51,022 nt of DNA from Bacteroidales bacterium. Lineage in GTDB: Bacteria; Bacteroidota; Bacteroidia; Bacteroidales; UBA1402. Where the stretch lies: NCBI GenBank assembly GCA_028709215.1, contig JAQVXI010000008.1, positions 1 to 51,022 on the forward strand. The letters run 5' to 3'. A program made the position numbers and the translations under genes. A model generated the notes under the pieces. That model did no database searches. It saw nothing but the letters and a program-made list of their open reading frames with translations, and had not been told where the DNA came from. Shown here piece after piece: positions 15,530 through 25,364 of this stretch. Each line of letters starts with the position of its first letter. The stretch's first letter is position 1.

Positions 15530-17400
15530 ATTTTTCATACGACGTCATCGTAATCGGTGCCGGACACGCCGGCTGTGAAGCCGCTGCTGCTTCTGCCCAT
15601 ATGGGAGCAAAAACCTTGCTCATCACGATGGACATGAATAAGTTTGCACAAATGAGTTGCAATCCGGCCATTGGAGGGATAGCTAAGGGGCAGATTGTCA
15701 GAGAAATAGATGCTCTTGGTGGCTATACTGGAATTGTTACGGACAGAACAGCCATCCAATTCCGTATGCTCAACCGCTCGAAAGGACCTGCCATGTGGAG
15801 CCCTCGTTCACAAAGCGACCGAATGCGATTTTCCGAAGAATGGCGCAACATGCTGGAACAAACCGACCGGGTCGATTTTTGGCAGGATACGGTGCGACAA
15901 CTGACCGTAGAGGCCGGAAAGGTAACCGGAGTTCTCACCAACATGAACGTGCATTTTAAAGCCAACAGCGTCATTCTTACGGCCGGTACATTTCTTAACG
16001 GACTCATGCATGTAGGCAAAACTCAAATGGCCGGGGGACGCATCTCCGAACCAGCTTCGTACGGTTTGACGGAACAACTACGCGAACTGGGATTCACAAC
16101 CGATCGAATGAAAACCGGAACACCGGTACGAATCGATGGTCGAAGCGTGCATTTCGAGGAGATGGAGGAGCAACAGGGAGAAAATGATTTTCACAAGTTT
16201 TCCTTTTTGGATTACAAACCCAGACCCTTAACGCAACGCAATTGCTGGATTTGTTACACCAACGAAACCGTACACGAGATTCTTCGCAACGGTTTACCGG
16301 ATTCACCGCTATACAACGGACAGATTCAAAGCATCGGACCACGCTACTGCCCAAGCATCGAAACAAAAATCATCACATTTGCCGAAAAAACAGCCCATCA
16401 ACTGTTCCTTGAACCCGAAGGAGAAAACACCGTGGAGTATTACCTAAATGGCTTCTCTTCTTCACTCCCACTCGAGATTCAGCTGGCTGCATTAAAAACG
16501 ATCCCCTGTTTTAGAGACGTCCGAATCTTCCGACCCGGATATGCCATCGAATACGACTTTTTCGACCCCACACAATTGATGCATACACTGGAAACCAAAC
16601 GGATTCAAAACTTATTTTTCGCAGGACAGGTAAACGGAACCACCGGCTACGAAGAAGCCGCCGGACAGGGAATGATTGCAGGGATCAATGCCGCCATAAA
16701 ATGCCAAGGAGGCGAAGCATTTACGCTTAAACGCGACGAGGCCTACATCGGTGTGCTCATTGATGATTTGGTGACAAAAGGTGTGGATGAACCCTATCGC
16801 ATGTTTACTTCCAGAGCGGAACATCGTATTTTGCTAAGACAGGACGACGCCGATATGCGACTGACCGAAAAGGCATACGCCATGGGACTGGCCACCCAGG
16901 AGCGCTACGATCTTATGAAAAGCAAACGCGAACGCATCAATCACCTCATCGATTTCTGTACAAACTATTCCATCAAAGCCAAGTACATCAATCCCGCACT
17001 GGAACAATTGGGTACAGCCCCGTTAAAACAAGGCGTTCGACTGATCGATCTTCTTGCACGTCCACAATTGACCTTCGAAAATCTTAAGCCACACATTCAA
17101 GCCCTGGCTGTTGAACTGGACAGCATTCAGGATCGAAAAGAAGAAATCATGGAAGCAGCCGAGATTAAGATAAAATACCAAGGCTACATCGAACGCGAAA
17201 AAGGAATTGCCGAAAAAATCAGCCGGCTGGACAACATACGCATCGCCGGCAAATTTGACTACAATTCGATTCAATCACTCTCCATTGAAGCACGGCAAAA
17301 ACTAACCCGCATCAATCCGGAGACCATTGGGCAAGCTAGCCGCATACCCGGCATCTCCCCCAACGACATCAACACTCTTTTAATTCTAATGGGACGATAA
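15526..17400 (+). CDS. mnmG: tRNA uridine-5-carboxymethylaminomethyl(34) synthesis enzyme MnmG (GidA)
   Basis: FAD enzyme that, with MnmE, modifies wobble uridine 34 of several tRNAs. The 624-residue protein begins with the FAD-binding GAGHAGCEAA (residue 11 onward). It also carries the family blocks AQMSCNPAIGGIAKGQIVREIDALGG (abbreviated here as CNPAIGGIAKG) and GQVNGTTGYEEAAGQG, and the C-terminal helical domain ends with ISPNDINTLLILMGR. Length is normal. mnmG is often close to bacterial origins, which agrees with the parS-like site just after its stop and the putative origin about 12 kb downstream. Confidence 0.98.
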   Translation: MNFSYDVIVIGAGHAGCEAAAASAHMGAKTLLITMDMNKFAQMSCNPAIGGIAKGQIVREIDALGGYTGIVTDRTAIQFRMLNRSKGPAMWSPRSQSDRMRFSEEWRNMLEQTDRVDFWQDTVRQLTVEAGKVTGVLTNMNVHFKANSVILTAGTFLNGLMHVGKTQMAGGRISEPASYGLTEQLRELGFTTDRMKTGTPVRIDGRSVHFEEMEEQQGENDFHKFSFLDYKPRPLTQRNCWICYTNETVHEILRNGLPDSPLYNGQIQSIGPRYCPSIETKIITFAEKTAHQLFLEPEGENTVEYYLNGFSSSLPLEIQLAALKTIPCFRDVRIFRPGYAIEYDFFDPTQLMHTLETKRIQNLFFAGQVNGTTGYEEAAGQGMIAGINAAIKCQGGEAFTLKRDEAYIGVLIDDLVTKGVDEPYRMFTSRAEHRILLRQDDADMRLTEKAYAMGLATQERYDLMKSKRERINHLIDFCTNYSIKAKYINPALEQLGTAPLKQGVRLIDLLARPQLTFENLKPHIQALAVELDSIQDRKEEIMEAAEIKIKYQGYIEREKGIAEKISRLDNIRIAGKFDYNSIQSLSIEARQKLTRINPETIGQASRIPGISPNDINTLLILMGR

Positions 17401-17401
17401 C

Positions 17402-17417
17402 TGTTCCACGTGGAACA
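17402..17417. promoter_or_regulatory. parS: parS-like centromere site (perfect 16-bp palindrome)
   Basis: TGTTCCACGTGGAACA is a perfect 16-bp palindrome and fits the general bacterial parS pattern TGTTnCACGTGnAACA, bound by ParB/Spo0J. It lies 1 base after the mnmG stop and 19 bases before the apt ATG. It is about 12 kb from the putative origin at 29.1-29.5 kb, and parS sites cluster near origins. No other full copy was seen in the window, and no parA/parB gene is present here. Confidence 0.8.
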
Positions 17418-17436
17418 ACTTCAAATAACAAACGCT

Positions 17437-17961
17437 ATGACACTGGAACACATCAAGAAAGCCATTCGAAACATACCTGATTTTCCAATCCCGGGTATTC
17501 AATTCAAAGACATTACAACAGCCATTTCAGACGGTGCTATCCTGAAAGAGATCGGTCAACGGATGTACGATCAATACAAAGATAAGGGCATCACGAAAGT
17601 CATTGGAATCGAATCCAGAGGATTCATTATGGGGGGTATCATCGCAGAAAAACTGGGTGTTGGATTTGTACCGATTCGGAAAAAAGGGAAATTACCCGCT
17701 ACAACCCTCTCCGTAGTATATGGAAAAGAATACGGTGAAGACGAAATCGAAATGCATCAGGATTCATTATCAGAAACGGATATCGTACTGGTACACGATG
17801 ACCTACTTGCAACCGGTGGAACCATGCAAGCCGCAGAAAAACTCATAAAAAAATTCGGTGTTCAGACCATTTATTTCCATTTTCTAATCGAGCTGGATGA
17901 TCTGAACGGACGAGAAAACTTCATAAGTCCCGAAAACGTCAGTTCGATGATTCACTTCTAA
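17437..17961 (+). CDS. apt: Adenine phosphoribosyltransferase
   Basis: Salvages adenine to AMP using PRPP. The 174-residue protein has the N-terminal IRNIPDFPIPGIQFKDITT, the IGIESRGFIMGG loop, the flexible-loop KKGKLPATT and the PRPP-binding signature VLVHDDLLATGGTMQA. The ATG giving MTLEHIKKA is chosen. A GTG further upstream lies inside the parS-like palindrome and would add residues the family lacks. The uvrC start follows after 3 bases, so it belongs to the long rightward operon. Confidence 0.95.
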   Translation: MTLEHIKKAIRNIPDFPIPGIQFKDITTAISDGAILKEIGQRMYDQYKDKGITKVIGIESRGFIMGGIIAEKLGVGFVPIRKKGKLPATTLSVVYGKEYGEDEIEMHQDSLSETDIVLVHDDLLATGGTMQAAEKLIKKFGVQTIYFHFLIELDDLNGRENFISPENVSSMIHF

Positions 17962-17964
17962 GAC

Positions 17965-19776
17965 ATGGTAGAAAAAGGACGCTCAAAAAACGTTGAAAGC
18001 ATTCTGGATCGTATTCCGGAAGTACCCGGTGTATACCAGTATTTTGACGAAGAAGGGAGTATTTTGTACGTTGGAAAAGCCAAAAACCTCAAAAAGCGCG
18101 TTCTATCCTACTTTAATAAAAACCATGAAGACTCGCCAAAAACACGCATTCTGGTTCGGAAGATAAGGGATATAAAATACATTGTTGTTTCTACCGAACA
18201 GGATGCACTATTACTTGAAAACAACTTAATCAAGCAGTACAAGCCCAGATACAACGTACTGCTAAAAGACGATAAAAGCTATCCGAGCATCTGTATAACA
18301 AAAGAGCCTTTTCCAAAAGTTTTCCAAACACGAAATCTAGAATTAAATGCAGAATACTTCGGACCCTATAGCTCTGTATATATGGTTCGTTCGATTCTCG
18401 GACTAATTCGACAACTGTATCCCATTAGAACGTGCAAACTTGCTATGTTGGAATCGGAGATTCAATCCGGAAAATACAAAGTTTGCCTGGAATACCACAT
18501 AAAAAAATGCATGGGGCCTTGTGTCGGATTGCAGAGTAAAGAGGATTACAATAAAGATATCGTAGAAATTCGAGAAATCTTAAAAGGAAATCTTCAAAGT
18601 ATAATGCGTGATTTGCGTTCAGAAATGAAGAAAAGAGCCGATGAACTTGCCTTTGAGGAAGCACAGAAAATCAAAGATCGTATTGCACAATTGGAGTTAT
18701 ACAAAAGCAAATCAACCGTTGTAAACGCTGGTCTTCACAACATAGAAGTGTATGCATACGAAGAAACAGAACAATCAGCAATCGTGAACAACCTTTTCTT
18801 AATCAATGGCTCAATTGTAAGAGGGTACACACTTGAATACCGAAAAAGAGTCGAAGAAAACAAAGAAAATTTGTTTGCAATGGCGATCTTTGAACTCAGA
18901 CAACGCTTTCCAAACACCAGTAGGGAAATCATCGTTCCCTTCATGCCCGAGGGTTTGCCGGAAGACATCCTGGTCAGCATACCTCAACGTGGAGATAAAA
19001 AGAAAATTCTCGATTTATCCGTCCAAAACGTTCGTCAATATAAACTCGATCTTCTGAAACAGGCAGAAAAACTAAATCCGGAACAACGGGTTACACGCAT
19101 ATTAACGCAGGTAAAGAAAGATCTGAGACTGCACGAACTGCCCTTTCACATAGAATGTTTTGACAACTCCAACATTCAAGGGGCATTCCCGGTGTCCTCC
19201 TGTGTGGTATTTAAAAATGCAAAAGCCAGTAAAAAAGACTATCGGCATTTTAATGTAAAAACAGTCGAAGGACCCGACGATTTTGCCAGTATGCAAGAAG
19301 TCATTCTACGCCGCTACAGCAGACTCGTGGAAGAATCACAAAGTCTCCCACAACTCATTGTAGTAGATGGCGGCAAAGGGCAATTATCGGCATCTGTTGA
19401 CGCATTACGGCAAATGAATTTATTCGGAAAAATCGCGATTGTTGGTATTGCAAAAAACCTTGAAGAACTCTTCTTCCCGGGCGACTCTGTTCCTTTATAT
19501 TTGGATAAGAATTCTGAAACGCTCAAGCTAATCCAGCAAATGCGTGACGAAGCACATCGATTTGGCATTTCGCACCACCGAAACCGCCGAAGCAAACAAC
19601 AAATACACTCCGAACTCGATGAAATTAAGGGGATTGGAGACAAAACAAAAAGTCAGTTATTGAAGGCATTTAAAAGCGTCAAACGAATACGTGAATCAAC
19701 GATGGAAGAGTTGATTGAATGTGTTGGATCCAGCAAAGCAAGCCTCTTATTTAATCACTTTAATAAAAACGAATGA
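17965..19776 (+). CDS. uvrC: Excinuclease ABC subunit UvrC
   Basis: Makes the dual incisions of nucleotide excision repair together with UvrB. The 603-residue protein shows the GIY-YIG domain (VPGVYQYF...ILYVGKAKNL, residues 15-45), a cysteine cluster, a UvrB-binding helical segment near residue 220, the RNase H-like endonuclease domain with HIECFDNSN and VVDGGKGQL, and C-terminal helix-hairpin-helix repeats (IKGIGDKTKSQLL). Complete and of normal length. The stop overlaps the dtd start (ATGA). Confidence 0.97.
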   Translation: MVEKGRSKNVESILDRIPEVPGVYQYFDEEGSILYVGKAKNLKKRVLSYFNKNHEDSPKTRILVRKIRDIKYIVVSTEQDALLLENNLIKQYKPRYNVLLKDDKSYPSICITKEPFPKVFQTRNLELNAEYFGPYSSVYMVRSILGLIRQLYPIRTCKLAMLESEIQSGKYKVCLEYHIKKCMGPCVGLQSKEDYNKDIVEIREILKGNLQSIMRDLRSEMKKRADELAFEEAQKIKDRIAQLELYKSKSTVVNAGLHNIEVYAYEETEQSAIVNNLFLINGSIVRGYTLEYRKRVEENKENLFAMAIFELRQRFPNTSREIIVPFMPEGLPEDILVSIPQRGDKKKILDLSVQNVRQYKLDLLKQAEKLNPEQRVTRILTQVKKDLRLHELPFHIECFDNSNIQGAFPVSSCVVFKNAKASKKDYRHFNVKTVEGPDDFASMQEVILRRYSRLVEESQSLPQLIVVDGGKGQLSASVDALRQMNLFGKIAIVGIAKNLEELFFPGDSVPLYLDKNSETLKLIQQMRDEAHRFGISHHRNRRSKQQIHSELDEIKGIGDKTKSQLLKAFKSVKRIRESTMEELIECVGSSKASLLFNHFNKNE

Positions 19777-20228
19777 GGGTTGTACTACAACGAGTGTGTC
19801 AGGCATCTGTAGAGATTGATCAATCAATCGCTGCTGAAATCGGAAACGGCCTATTGATTCTCCTTGGTATCGAAGCGAGCGATAATCAAAGCGATATTGA
19901 TTGGCTCACTCGAAAAATCACACAACTTCGAATCTTCTCGGATCAACATCATCGTATGAATCTAAGTTTGGAAGATATAAATGGAAGCATTCTGATCGTA
20001 AGCCAGTTTACCTTGTACGCAAATACACAAAAGGGGAACCGACCTTCCTTTATTCAAGCGGCTGATCCATCGATCGCCATCCCCTTGTACGAAGGATTTT
20101 GTCAACGGATGCGTGAACGCTTGGAGCATTCACGTGTTAAAACAGGAGTGTTTGGCGCAGATATGAAAATAAACCTTTGTAACGATGGTCCGGTAACCCT
20201 TGTTATAGACAGTAGAAACAAACAGTAA
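19773..20228 (+). CDS. dtd: D-aminoacyl-tRNA deacylase
   Basis: Hydrolyses D-amino acids mis-attached to tRNA. The 151-residue protein has the start MRVVLQRVCQASVEI, the active-site strand SQFTLYANTQKGNRPSF and the C-terminal NDGPVTLVID with the Gly-Pro chirality motif. It overlaps the uvrC stop by 4 bases and is followed after 1 base by the MazG-like gene. Together with mnmG and ybeY it gives this operon a translation-fidelity flavour. Confidence 0.96.
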   Translation: MRVVLQRVCQASVEIDQSIAAEIGNGLLILLGIEASDNQSDIDWLTRKITQLRIFSDQHHRMNLSLEDINGSILIVSQFTLYANTQKGNRPSFIQAADPSIAIPLYEGFCQRMRERLEHSRVKTGVFGADMKINLCNDGPVTLVIDSRNKQ

Positions 20229-20229
20229 T

Positions 20230-20568
20230 ATGAAACCATCTACCAGTTTACAGGAATTACAACAACAGGTTGATCAATGGATCAATCAACACGGAGTACG
20301 CTATTTTAACGAACTGACCAATATGGCCATTCTAACAGAAGAAGTCGGTGAAATCGCTCGGATAATGGCCAGAAAATACGGAGAACAGAGTTACAAAAAT
20401 AGTGATGAAAACGCTGATTTGGCAGATGAAATCGCAGATGTATTATGGGTTCTAGCGTGCATAGCCAACCAAACCGGCATCGACTTGGAAGACGCCTTTC
20501 AAAAGAACCTGTCCAAAAAAACGAATCGCGATAAAAATCGCCATAAGCAAAACAATAAACTGCAATAA
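20230..20568 (+). CDS. MazG-like nucleotide pyrophosphohydrolase
   Basis: A 112-residue all-alpha NTP pyrophosphatase. The acidic metal motif is split between EEVGEIARI (about residues 37-45) and ADEIADVLWVL (about 63-74), the E-x-x-E...E-x-x-D arrangement of the MazG/dUTPase fold. It probably removes non-canonical or surplus nucleoside triphosphates. The tail is short and basic. Its place between dtd and deoC is a gene order I recall from Bacteroides. Confidence 0.88.
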   Translation: MKPSTSLQELQQQVDQWINQHGVRYFNELTNMAILTEEVGEIARIMARKYGEQSYKNSDENADLADEIADVLWVLACIANQTGIDLEDAFQKNLSKKTNRDKNRHKQNNKLQ

Positions 20569-20569
20569 A

Positions 20570-21442
20570 ATGGAAGCAAAAATCAAACAAGTTATTTCTG
20601 AATACCGACTGCTAAACGCAGAAGAGATCAAAGAGATTCAAGCCGATGTAATTCTGCCGACGCAATCCGAATTGCGAAGAAAAGCGCTGATTGACTGCTT
20701 TTCATGCATTGATTTGACGAGTTTAAATACAACAGATAACGAGGAGAACATCAGCAATCTGGTGGAGAAAGTCAATTCGTTTGGAGAAAGTTTTCCCGAC
20801 TTCCCCTCAATTGCCGCCCTTTGTGTATATCCTTCCTTTGTTGGTCTGGTGCGGGAACTGCTCACAGAAGGAATCGATATTGCATCGGTATCTGCCGGCT
20901 TCCCGCACGCGCAAACATTTATGGAAATAAAAATTGCTGAAACATCCCTTTGCGTGATGGAAGGAGCGAGTGAGATTGATATCGTCCTTTCAATTGGGAA
21001 GTTGCGTGAAAAAAAATATGCCGAGATCATCGAGGAAATCCAAGAAATCAAACATGCCTGCAAGGATGCGAAGCTTAAGGTTATTCTGGAATCCGGAAGT
21101 TTAAGTCTGGAAGAAATTCAAATTGCTTCGATTCTATCGCTTGAATCCGGTGCAGATTTTATTAAAACATCGACCGGTAAGCAACAGCCGGCAGCTACTC
21201 CGGAAGCTGCTGTTGCCATGTGTCACATACTGGCAGAGTACGAACGAATCAATCATAAAATTGCAGGATTCAAAGCAGCCGGTGGCATTGTAGAAGCAAA
21301 CGATGCACTACTGTATTATTCCATTTTCAAACACATACTTGGTAAAGATGCCATTGAGAAAGAACGCTTTCGATTGGGAGCCAGCCGACTTGCGAATGCC
21401 ATTCTTTCCGAATTAACGGGTAGAGCGGTTCAATTTTTCTAA
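20570..21442 (+). CDS. deoC: Deoxyribose-phosphate aldolase
   Basis: Splits 2-deoxyribose 5-phosphate into glyceraldehyde 3-phosphate and acetaldehyde. The 290-residue protein is of the longer form. Key residues are visible: Asp in EIDIVLSIG, Lys in KVILESGSL and the Schiff-base Lys in DFIKTSTGK. It is the last gene of the rightward operon. Its stop directly abuts the stop of the convergent polyprenyl synthase gene, leaving no room for a terminator. Confidence 0.95.
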   Translation: MEAKIKQVISEYRLLNAEEIKEIQADVILPTQSELRRKALIDCFSCIDLTSLNTTDNEENISNLVEKVNSFGESFPDFPSIAALCVYPSFVGLVRELLTEGIDIASVSAGFPHAQTFMEIKIAETSLCVMEGASEIDIVLSIGKLREKKYAEIIEEIQEIKHACKDAKLKVILESGSLSLEEIQIASILSLESGADFIKTSTGKQQPAATPEAAVAMCHILAEYERINHKIAGFKAAGGIVEANDALLYYSIFKHILGKDAIEKERFRLGASRLANAILSELTGRAVQFF

Positions 21443-22411
21443 CTAAATGCTGCGGCGGATAAAATATTCGACGCTATCCACCAATGCTTGCTTATAAGGA
21501 GATTGCTTAAAGGAATTCAATTCCATCAATGCTTTTTCCTTGTATTCAAGCATCTTGGATTCCGTGTAGGCAATCCCTTGATATTGATCTACAAAGCGAT
21601 TGATACGCTCCAAATTGATCGATGTATACGCATGATTGCGCAAAATGTTTAGGATCGGAGCCGATGCGCGTTTACCTGCTTTTTGCAAAGCAAAAATCAT
21701 CGGCAAAGTCATTTTACCTTCTTTTAAGTCGTTGCTGGTAGGTTTTCCTACATCCGAACCGCTTCTAAAATCAAAGATGTCATCTTTCATTTGGAAAATC
21801 ATCCCCAAATAGGTTCCATACGCTCTTAAGTGCAGTTCGTCTTCTGAACTTGCTCCGGCGGACAAAGCGCCCACCTGGGTACAAAAAGCAAACATCGCAG
21901 CCGTTTTCTTCCGTATGACCTCCAAATAAACCTCCTCATCAATAACCAAACGACTTTCATTACTCATCTGCAACAACTCACCATCGGCCAACTCTACAGC
22001 CACTTCAGCCAACAGCGTAGATACCCTACGATTGTGCATTTGAGCAGAAACCAAGGCTGACTTAGCAAGAAAATAATCACCCGATAAAATCGCAGCTTTG
22101 TTATTCCACAAGGCCTTTACAGAAAACCCAGAACGTCTTTTATACGTATCATCCACCACATCGTCGTGCATAAGGCTAGCTGTATGCAAAAGCTCCAAGG
22201 AAACCGCTGCTTGAATACTTTCCGTTGAGATCTGACCCACCATTCCGGCAGAAAGTAACAACAGGATCGGACGTACCTGTTTGCCCTTTTGAGAACGAAC
22301 ATACTGCAATATTTTGTCGAGCAAATACTGATTGGTTTGCACCGTTTCTAAAAACAGCTTTTCGTACTGTGCAAACTCAGTTTCTATCGGATGTTTGATG
22401 CGGTCTATCAT
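21443..22411 (-). CDS. Trans-polyprenyl diphosphate synthase (octaprenyl type)
   Basis: Builds the long isoprenoid side chain of respiratory quinones from IPP. The 322-residue protein has both aspartate-rich motifs: MHDDVVDDTYKRR (first) and FQMKDDIFDF (second). Also present is KGKQVRPILLLLSAG. The ATG for MIDRIKHPIE is chosen because it matches the usual start; a longer frame reads through the -7 element. Product length cannot be read from sequence. IspB-like octaprenyl synthase is the usual call, and in Bacteroidales the product would serve menaquinone. Confidence 0.92.
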   Translation of the reverse strand: MIDRIKHPIETEFAQYEKLFLETVQTNQYLLDKILQYVRSQKGKQVRPILLLLSAGMVGQISTESIQAAVSLELLHTASLMHDDVVDDTYKRRSGFSVKALWNNKAAILSGDYFLAKSALVSAQMHNRRVSTLLAEVAVELADGELLQMSNESRLVIDEEVYLEVIRKKTAAMFAFCTQVGALSAGASSEDELHLRAYGTYLGMIFQMKDDIFDFRSGSDVGKPTSNDLKEGKMTLPMIFALQKAGKRASAPILNILRNHAYTSINLERINRFVDQYQGIAYTESKMLEYKEKALMELNSFKQSPYKQALVDSVEYFIRRSI

Positions 22412-22429
22412 GACGTCTATATAACATTG

Positions 22430-22437
22430 CAAAAGTA
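22430..22437 (-). promoter_or_regulatory. -7 promoter element for the polyprenyl synthase gene
   Basis: TACTTTTG on the minus strand, 18 bases upstream of the ATG, matching TAnnTTTG. Confidence 0.45.
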
Positions 22438-22511
22438 ATAATAAAAACGCTGCATGCTTAATTTTTTGTACTTTTACCAACCGATCATACTGTTAACAAT
22501 TATCAACGCAC

Positions 22512-25304
22512 ATGAAACGATTGTTTTTACTGGATGCCTACGCTCTCATCTACCGTTCCTATTACGCCTTTATAAAAAACCCACGCTTCAATTCCAAAGG
22601 TGAAAACACCTCTGCCATCTTTGGTTTTGTCAACACATTGGAAGATGTGTTAAAAAGAGAACAACCAAGCCACATGGCTGTTTGTTTTGATCCTCCGGGT
22701 CCTACCTTCAGACACGAAGCCTATGAAGCCTACAAAGCTCAACGCGAAGAAACACCGGAAGTAATCCGCTGGTCCATACCCAAAATCAAGGAAATCATTC
22801 AAGCCTATCAAATCCCTATCTTAGAAGTAACCGGTTTTGAAGCAGATGATGTCATTGGTACGTTGGCAAAAAAAGCGGCAAAAAAAGGTTATGATGTGTA
22901 CATGATGACTCCTGATAAGGATTATGGTCAGTTGGTCGAAAAGAACATCCACATATACAAACCCAAATATGGAGTCAATGATTTTGAGGTGTTGGGTCCC
23001 GATGAAATCATGAAAAAGTACGAATTGGAAAATCCCTTACAGGTCATCGATCTTCTGGGACTCATGGGCGACAGCTCGGATAACATACCCGGTTGTCCGG
23101 GTGTAGGAGAAGTCACCGCCAAAAAGCTACTGAAAACATTTGGCAGCATTGAAGCGATGCTTGAACGAAGCGATGAACTAAAGGGAAGTTTACACGATAA
23201 AATCACACAAAATAGTGAACAGATACGTTTCTCAAAATTTTTGGCTACCATCAAAATCGATGTTCCCATCGAACTCAACGAAGAAGCATTGACGCTTCGG
23301 GAAAAAAACGAATCGGAGCTACTCGCCTTGTATGATCAATTGGAGTTCCGCAGTAGAATTCAAAAAATTCAGCGTGAAAATCCAAAGCAAACTCAATACG
23401 ACTTATTTGGCCAAGTTGTAGATCAAAAAAATGCGCCTGAGATTTCAAAATTTGAAGACAAGGATACGGGTGAAACAGAAAATTCGACGCTCGCAAGCTA
23501 TAATCCAAGCATCCAAACCTATCATATCATTGATAATCAGGATAAACTGTCTGATTTTTTAGACAAACTTAACGCACAAAATTCTGTTTGTCTGGATACC
23601 GAAACCACACACATCGATGCGATGCGCGCTGAATTGGTAGGAATGTCCTTTTCGTGGAAGAAAAATGAAGCATGGTACCTCCCATTTCCATCCGAGCGAA
23701 AAGAGGCCATTCAATTGCTCGAAAAAATGAAACCGTTTTTCGATCGAAGTGATTTGGAACTGGTCGGTCAAAATCTAAAATATGATTTACTGGTGTTGCG
23801 TTCGTATGGTATACAAATAAACGCATCACTTTTTGATACCATGCTTGCCCACTATTTGATTCAACCCGAACTGAGACATGGAATGGATTATCTTGCAGAA
23901 ATCTATCTGCGCTACCAAACCATTCACATCGAGGATCTGATTGGATCAAAAGGCAAGAATCAGGGAAACATGCGTGACGTATCCTTGGATAAAATTGGAA
24001 TTTATGCAGCAGAGGATGCAGACATTACCTGGCAACTCAAAGAGATCCTCAAAAAGGAGTTGCAGGAGCAACAACTGGAAGCGTTGTTTTATGATATGGA
24101 AATGCCCTTGGTTCAAGTGCTCGTGGACATGGAATACCAAGGGGTTGAATTGGATACATTCTCCCTTGCTCAGTCTTCTGTGCGATTGAATCAACAACTT
24201 TCGTTGCTTGAACATGAAATTCAGCAACTTGCCGGCACTTCTTTTAATGTGAACAGTCCCAAACAGATTGGAGAAATCTTATTTGATGTACTCAAAATAA
24301 ACGCCAAAGCAAAAAAAACAAAAGGGGGTCAATATTCTACATCAGAGGATGTGCTCGAAAGCCTTCGGTCGGAACATCCCATTATTGAAAAAATACTGGA
24401 GCAACGCAAATTAAAAAAATTGTTGAGTACGTACATCGATGCGTTACCCAGTTTGATTAATCCCAAAACAGGCAACATACATACATCCTACAATCAAGCG
24501 GTGACAGCAACCGGTCGATTGAGTTCAAGCAATCCCAATTTGCAAAACATACCCATACGGGAAGCGCTTGGACGAGAAATTCGAAAAGCGTTTACTGCCG
24601 GACAAAATGCTTGGTTTTTGTCTGCAGATTATTCACAAATAGAATTGCGGTTAATGGCGCATTTGAGCGAGGATCCACATATGATTGAAGCGTTTCGCAA
24701 CGATCTGGACATCCATACCGCCACCGCTGCAAAACTCTTCAACTGCGCCTTGGATGAAGTGAACAGTGACATGCGACGCAAAGCAAAAACAGCCAATTTC
24801 GGCATCATTTACGGCATTTCCGTCTTTGGCCTAGCCGAACGTATGGGTGTGAGTCGAACGGAAGCCAAGGAGCTAATTGATGGCTATTTTGCCAATTATC
24901 CACAAGTAAAAGCCTATATGGATTCTGCCATAGAAAAGGCCAAAAAGAATGGTTGGGTTGAAACACTCTTCAAACGCAAACGTTTCCTGTCCGATATTCA
25001 CTCAAAAAATGCAGTTGTGCGTGGCTATGCTGAACGGAATGCCATCAATGCACCCATTCAGGGAACGGCAGCCGATATAATAAAAATAGCCATGATTCGC
25101 GTATGGAAGCGCATGAAAGCCATGCAACTCCAATCGACCATGATCTTGCAAGTACACGATGAGCTCAATTTTATTGTGCCGGAAAACGAACGCAGCATTA
25201 TGCAACAATTGGTACAAGAGGAAATGGAACATGCAGTCACACTGAACGTTCCTTTAAAAGTAGAAGCTGCCTTTGGAAAAAACTGGTTGGAAGCCCATAG
25301 TTGA
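22512..25304 (+). CDS. polA: DNA polymerase I
   Basis: Repair and Okazaki-fragment polymerase of 930 residues with all three domains. The 5'-3' exonuclease domain spans about 1-290 (LLDAYALIYRSYYAF, FEADDVIGT, GDSSDNIPGCPGVGEKTA-like block). The proofreading domain retains its acidic residues: DTETT, NLKYDLLVLRSYG and YAAEDADITWQL. The polymerase domain has DYSQIELRLMAHLS, KTANFGIIYGIS and QVHDELNF. Nothing is missing. It lies between the polyprenyl synthase (divergent) and ychF. Confidence 0.98.
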   Translation: MKRLFLLDAYALIYRSYYAFIKNPRFNSKGENTSAIFGFVNTLEDVLKREQPSHMAVCFDPPGPTFRHEAYEAYKAQREETPEVIRWSIPKIKEIIQAYQIPILEVTGFEADDVIGTLAKKAAKKGYDVYMMTPDKDYGQLVEKNIHIYKPKYGVNDFEVLGPDEIMKKYELENPLQVIDLLGLMGDSSDNIPGCPGVGEVTAKKLLKTFGSIEAMLERSDELKGSLHDKITQNSEQIRFSKFLATIKIDVPIELNEEALTLREKNESELLALYDQLEFRSRIQKIQRENPKQTQYDLFGQVVDQKNAPEISKFEDKDTGETENSTLASYNPSIQTYHIIDNQDKLSDFLDKLNAQNSVCLDTETTHIDAMRAELVGMSFSWKKNEAWYLPFPSERKEAIQLLEKMKPFFDRSDLELVGQNLKYDLLVLRSYGIQINASLFDTMLAHYLIQPELRHGMDYLAEIYLRYQTIHIEDLIGSKGKNQGNMRDVSLDKIGIYAAEDADITWQLKEILKKELQEQQLEALFYDMEMPLVQVLVDMEYQGVELDTFSLAQSSVRLNQQLSLLEHEIQQLAGTSFNVNSPKQIGEILFDVLKINAKAKKTKGGQYSTSEDVLESLRSEHPIIEKILEQRKLKKLLSTYIDALPSLINPKTGNIHTSYNQAVTATGRLSSSNPNLQNIPIREALGREIRKAFTAGQNAWFLSADYSQIELRLMAHLSEDPHMIEAFRNDLDIHTATAAKLFNCALDEVNSDMRRKAKTANFGIIYGISVFGLAERMGVSRTEAKELIDGYFANYPQVKAYMDSAIEKAKKNGWVETLFKRKRFLSDIHSKNAVVRGYAERNAINAPIQGTAADIIKIAMIRVWKRMKAMQLQSTMILQVHDELNFIVPENERSIMQQLVQEEMEHAVTLNVPLKVEAAFGKNWLEAHS

Positions 25305-25330
25305 TGTACAGTATATTTTTTGTATTTTTG
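25301..25330 (+). promoter_or_regulatory. Promoter of ychF (TTG-N19-TATTTTTG)
   Basis: TTG (25301-25303), overlapping the polA stop codon, is followed after 19 bases by TATTTTTG (25323-25330). This is a full match to the Bacteroidota promoter, 34 bases before the ychF ATG. Confidence 0.65.
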
Positions 25331-25364
25331 TGCCCTCTAAAAAAGTACTACTAAAATATACACT

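Noticed and set aside
17410-17436. GTG start for apt at 17410
   Set aside because: It lies inside the parS-like palindrome and adds residues the family lacks; the ATG at 17437 fits better.
20638-21063. 141-codon open frame antisense to deoC
   Set aside because: Shadow of deoC; composition follows the sense codons and no domain is visible.
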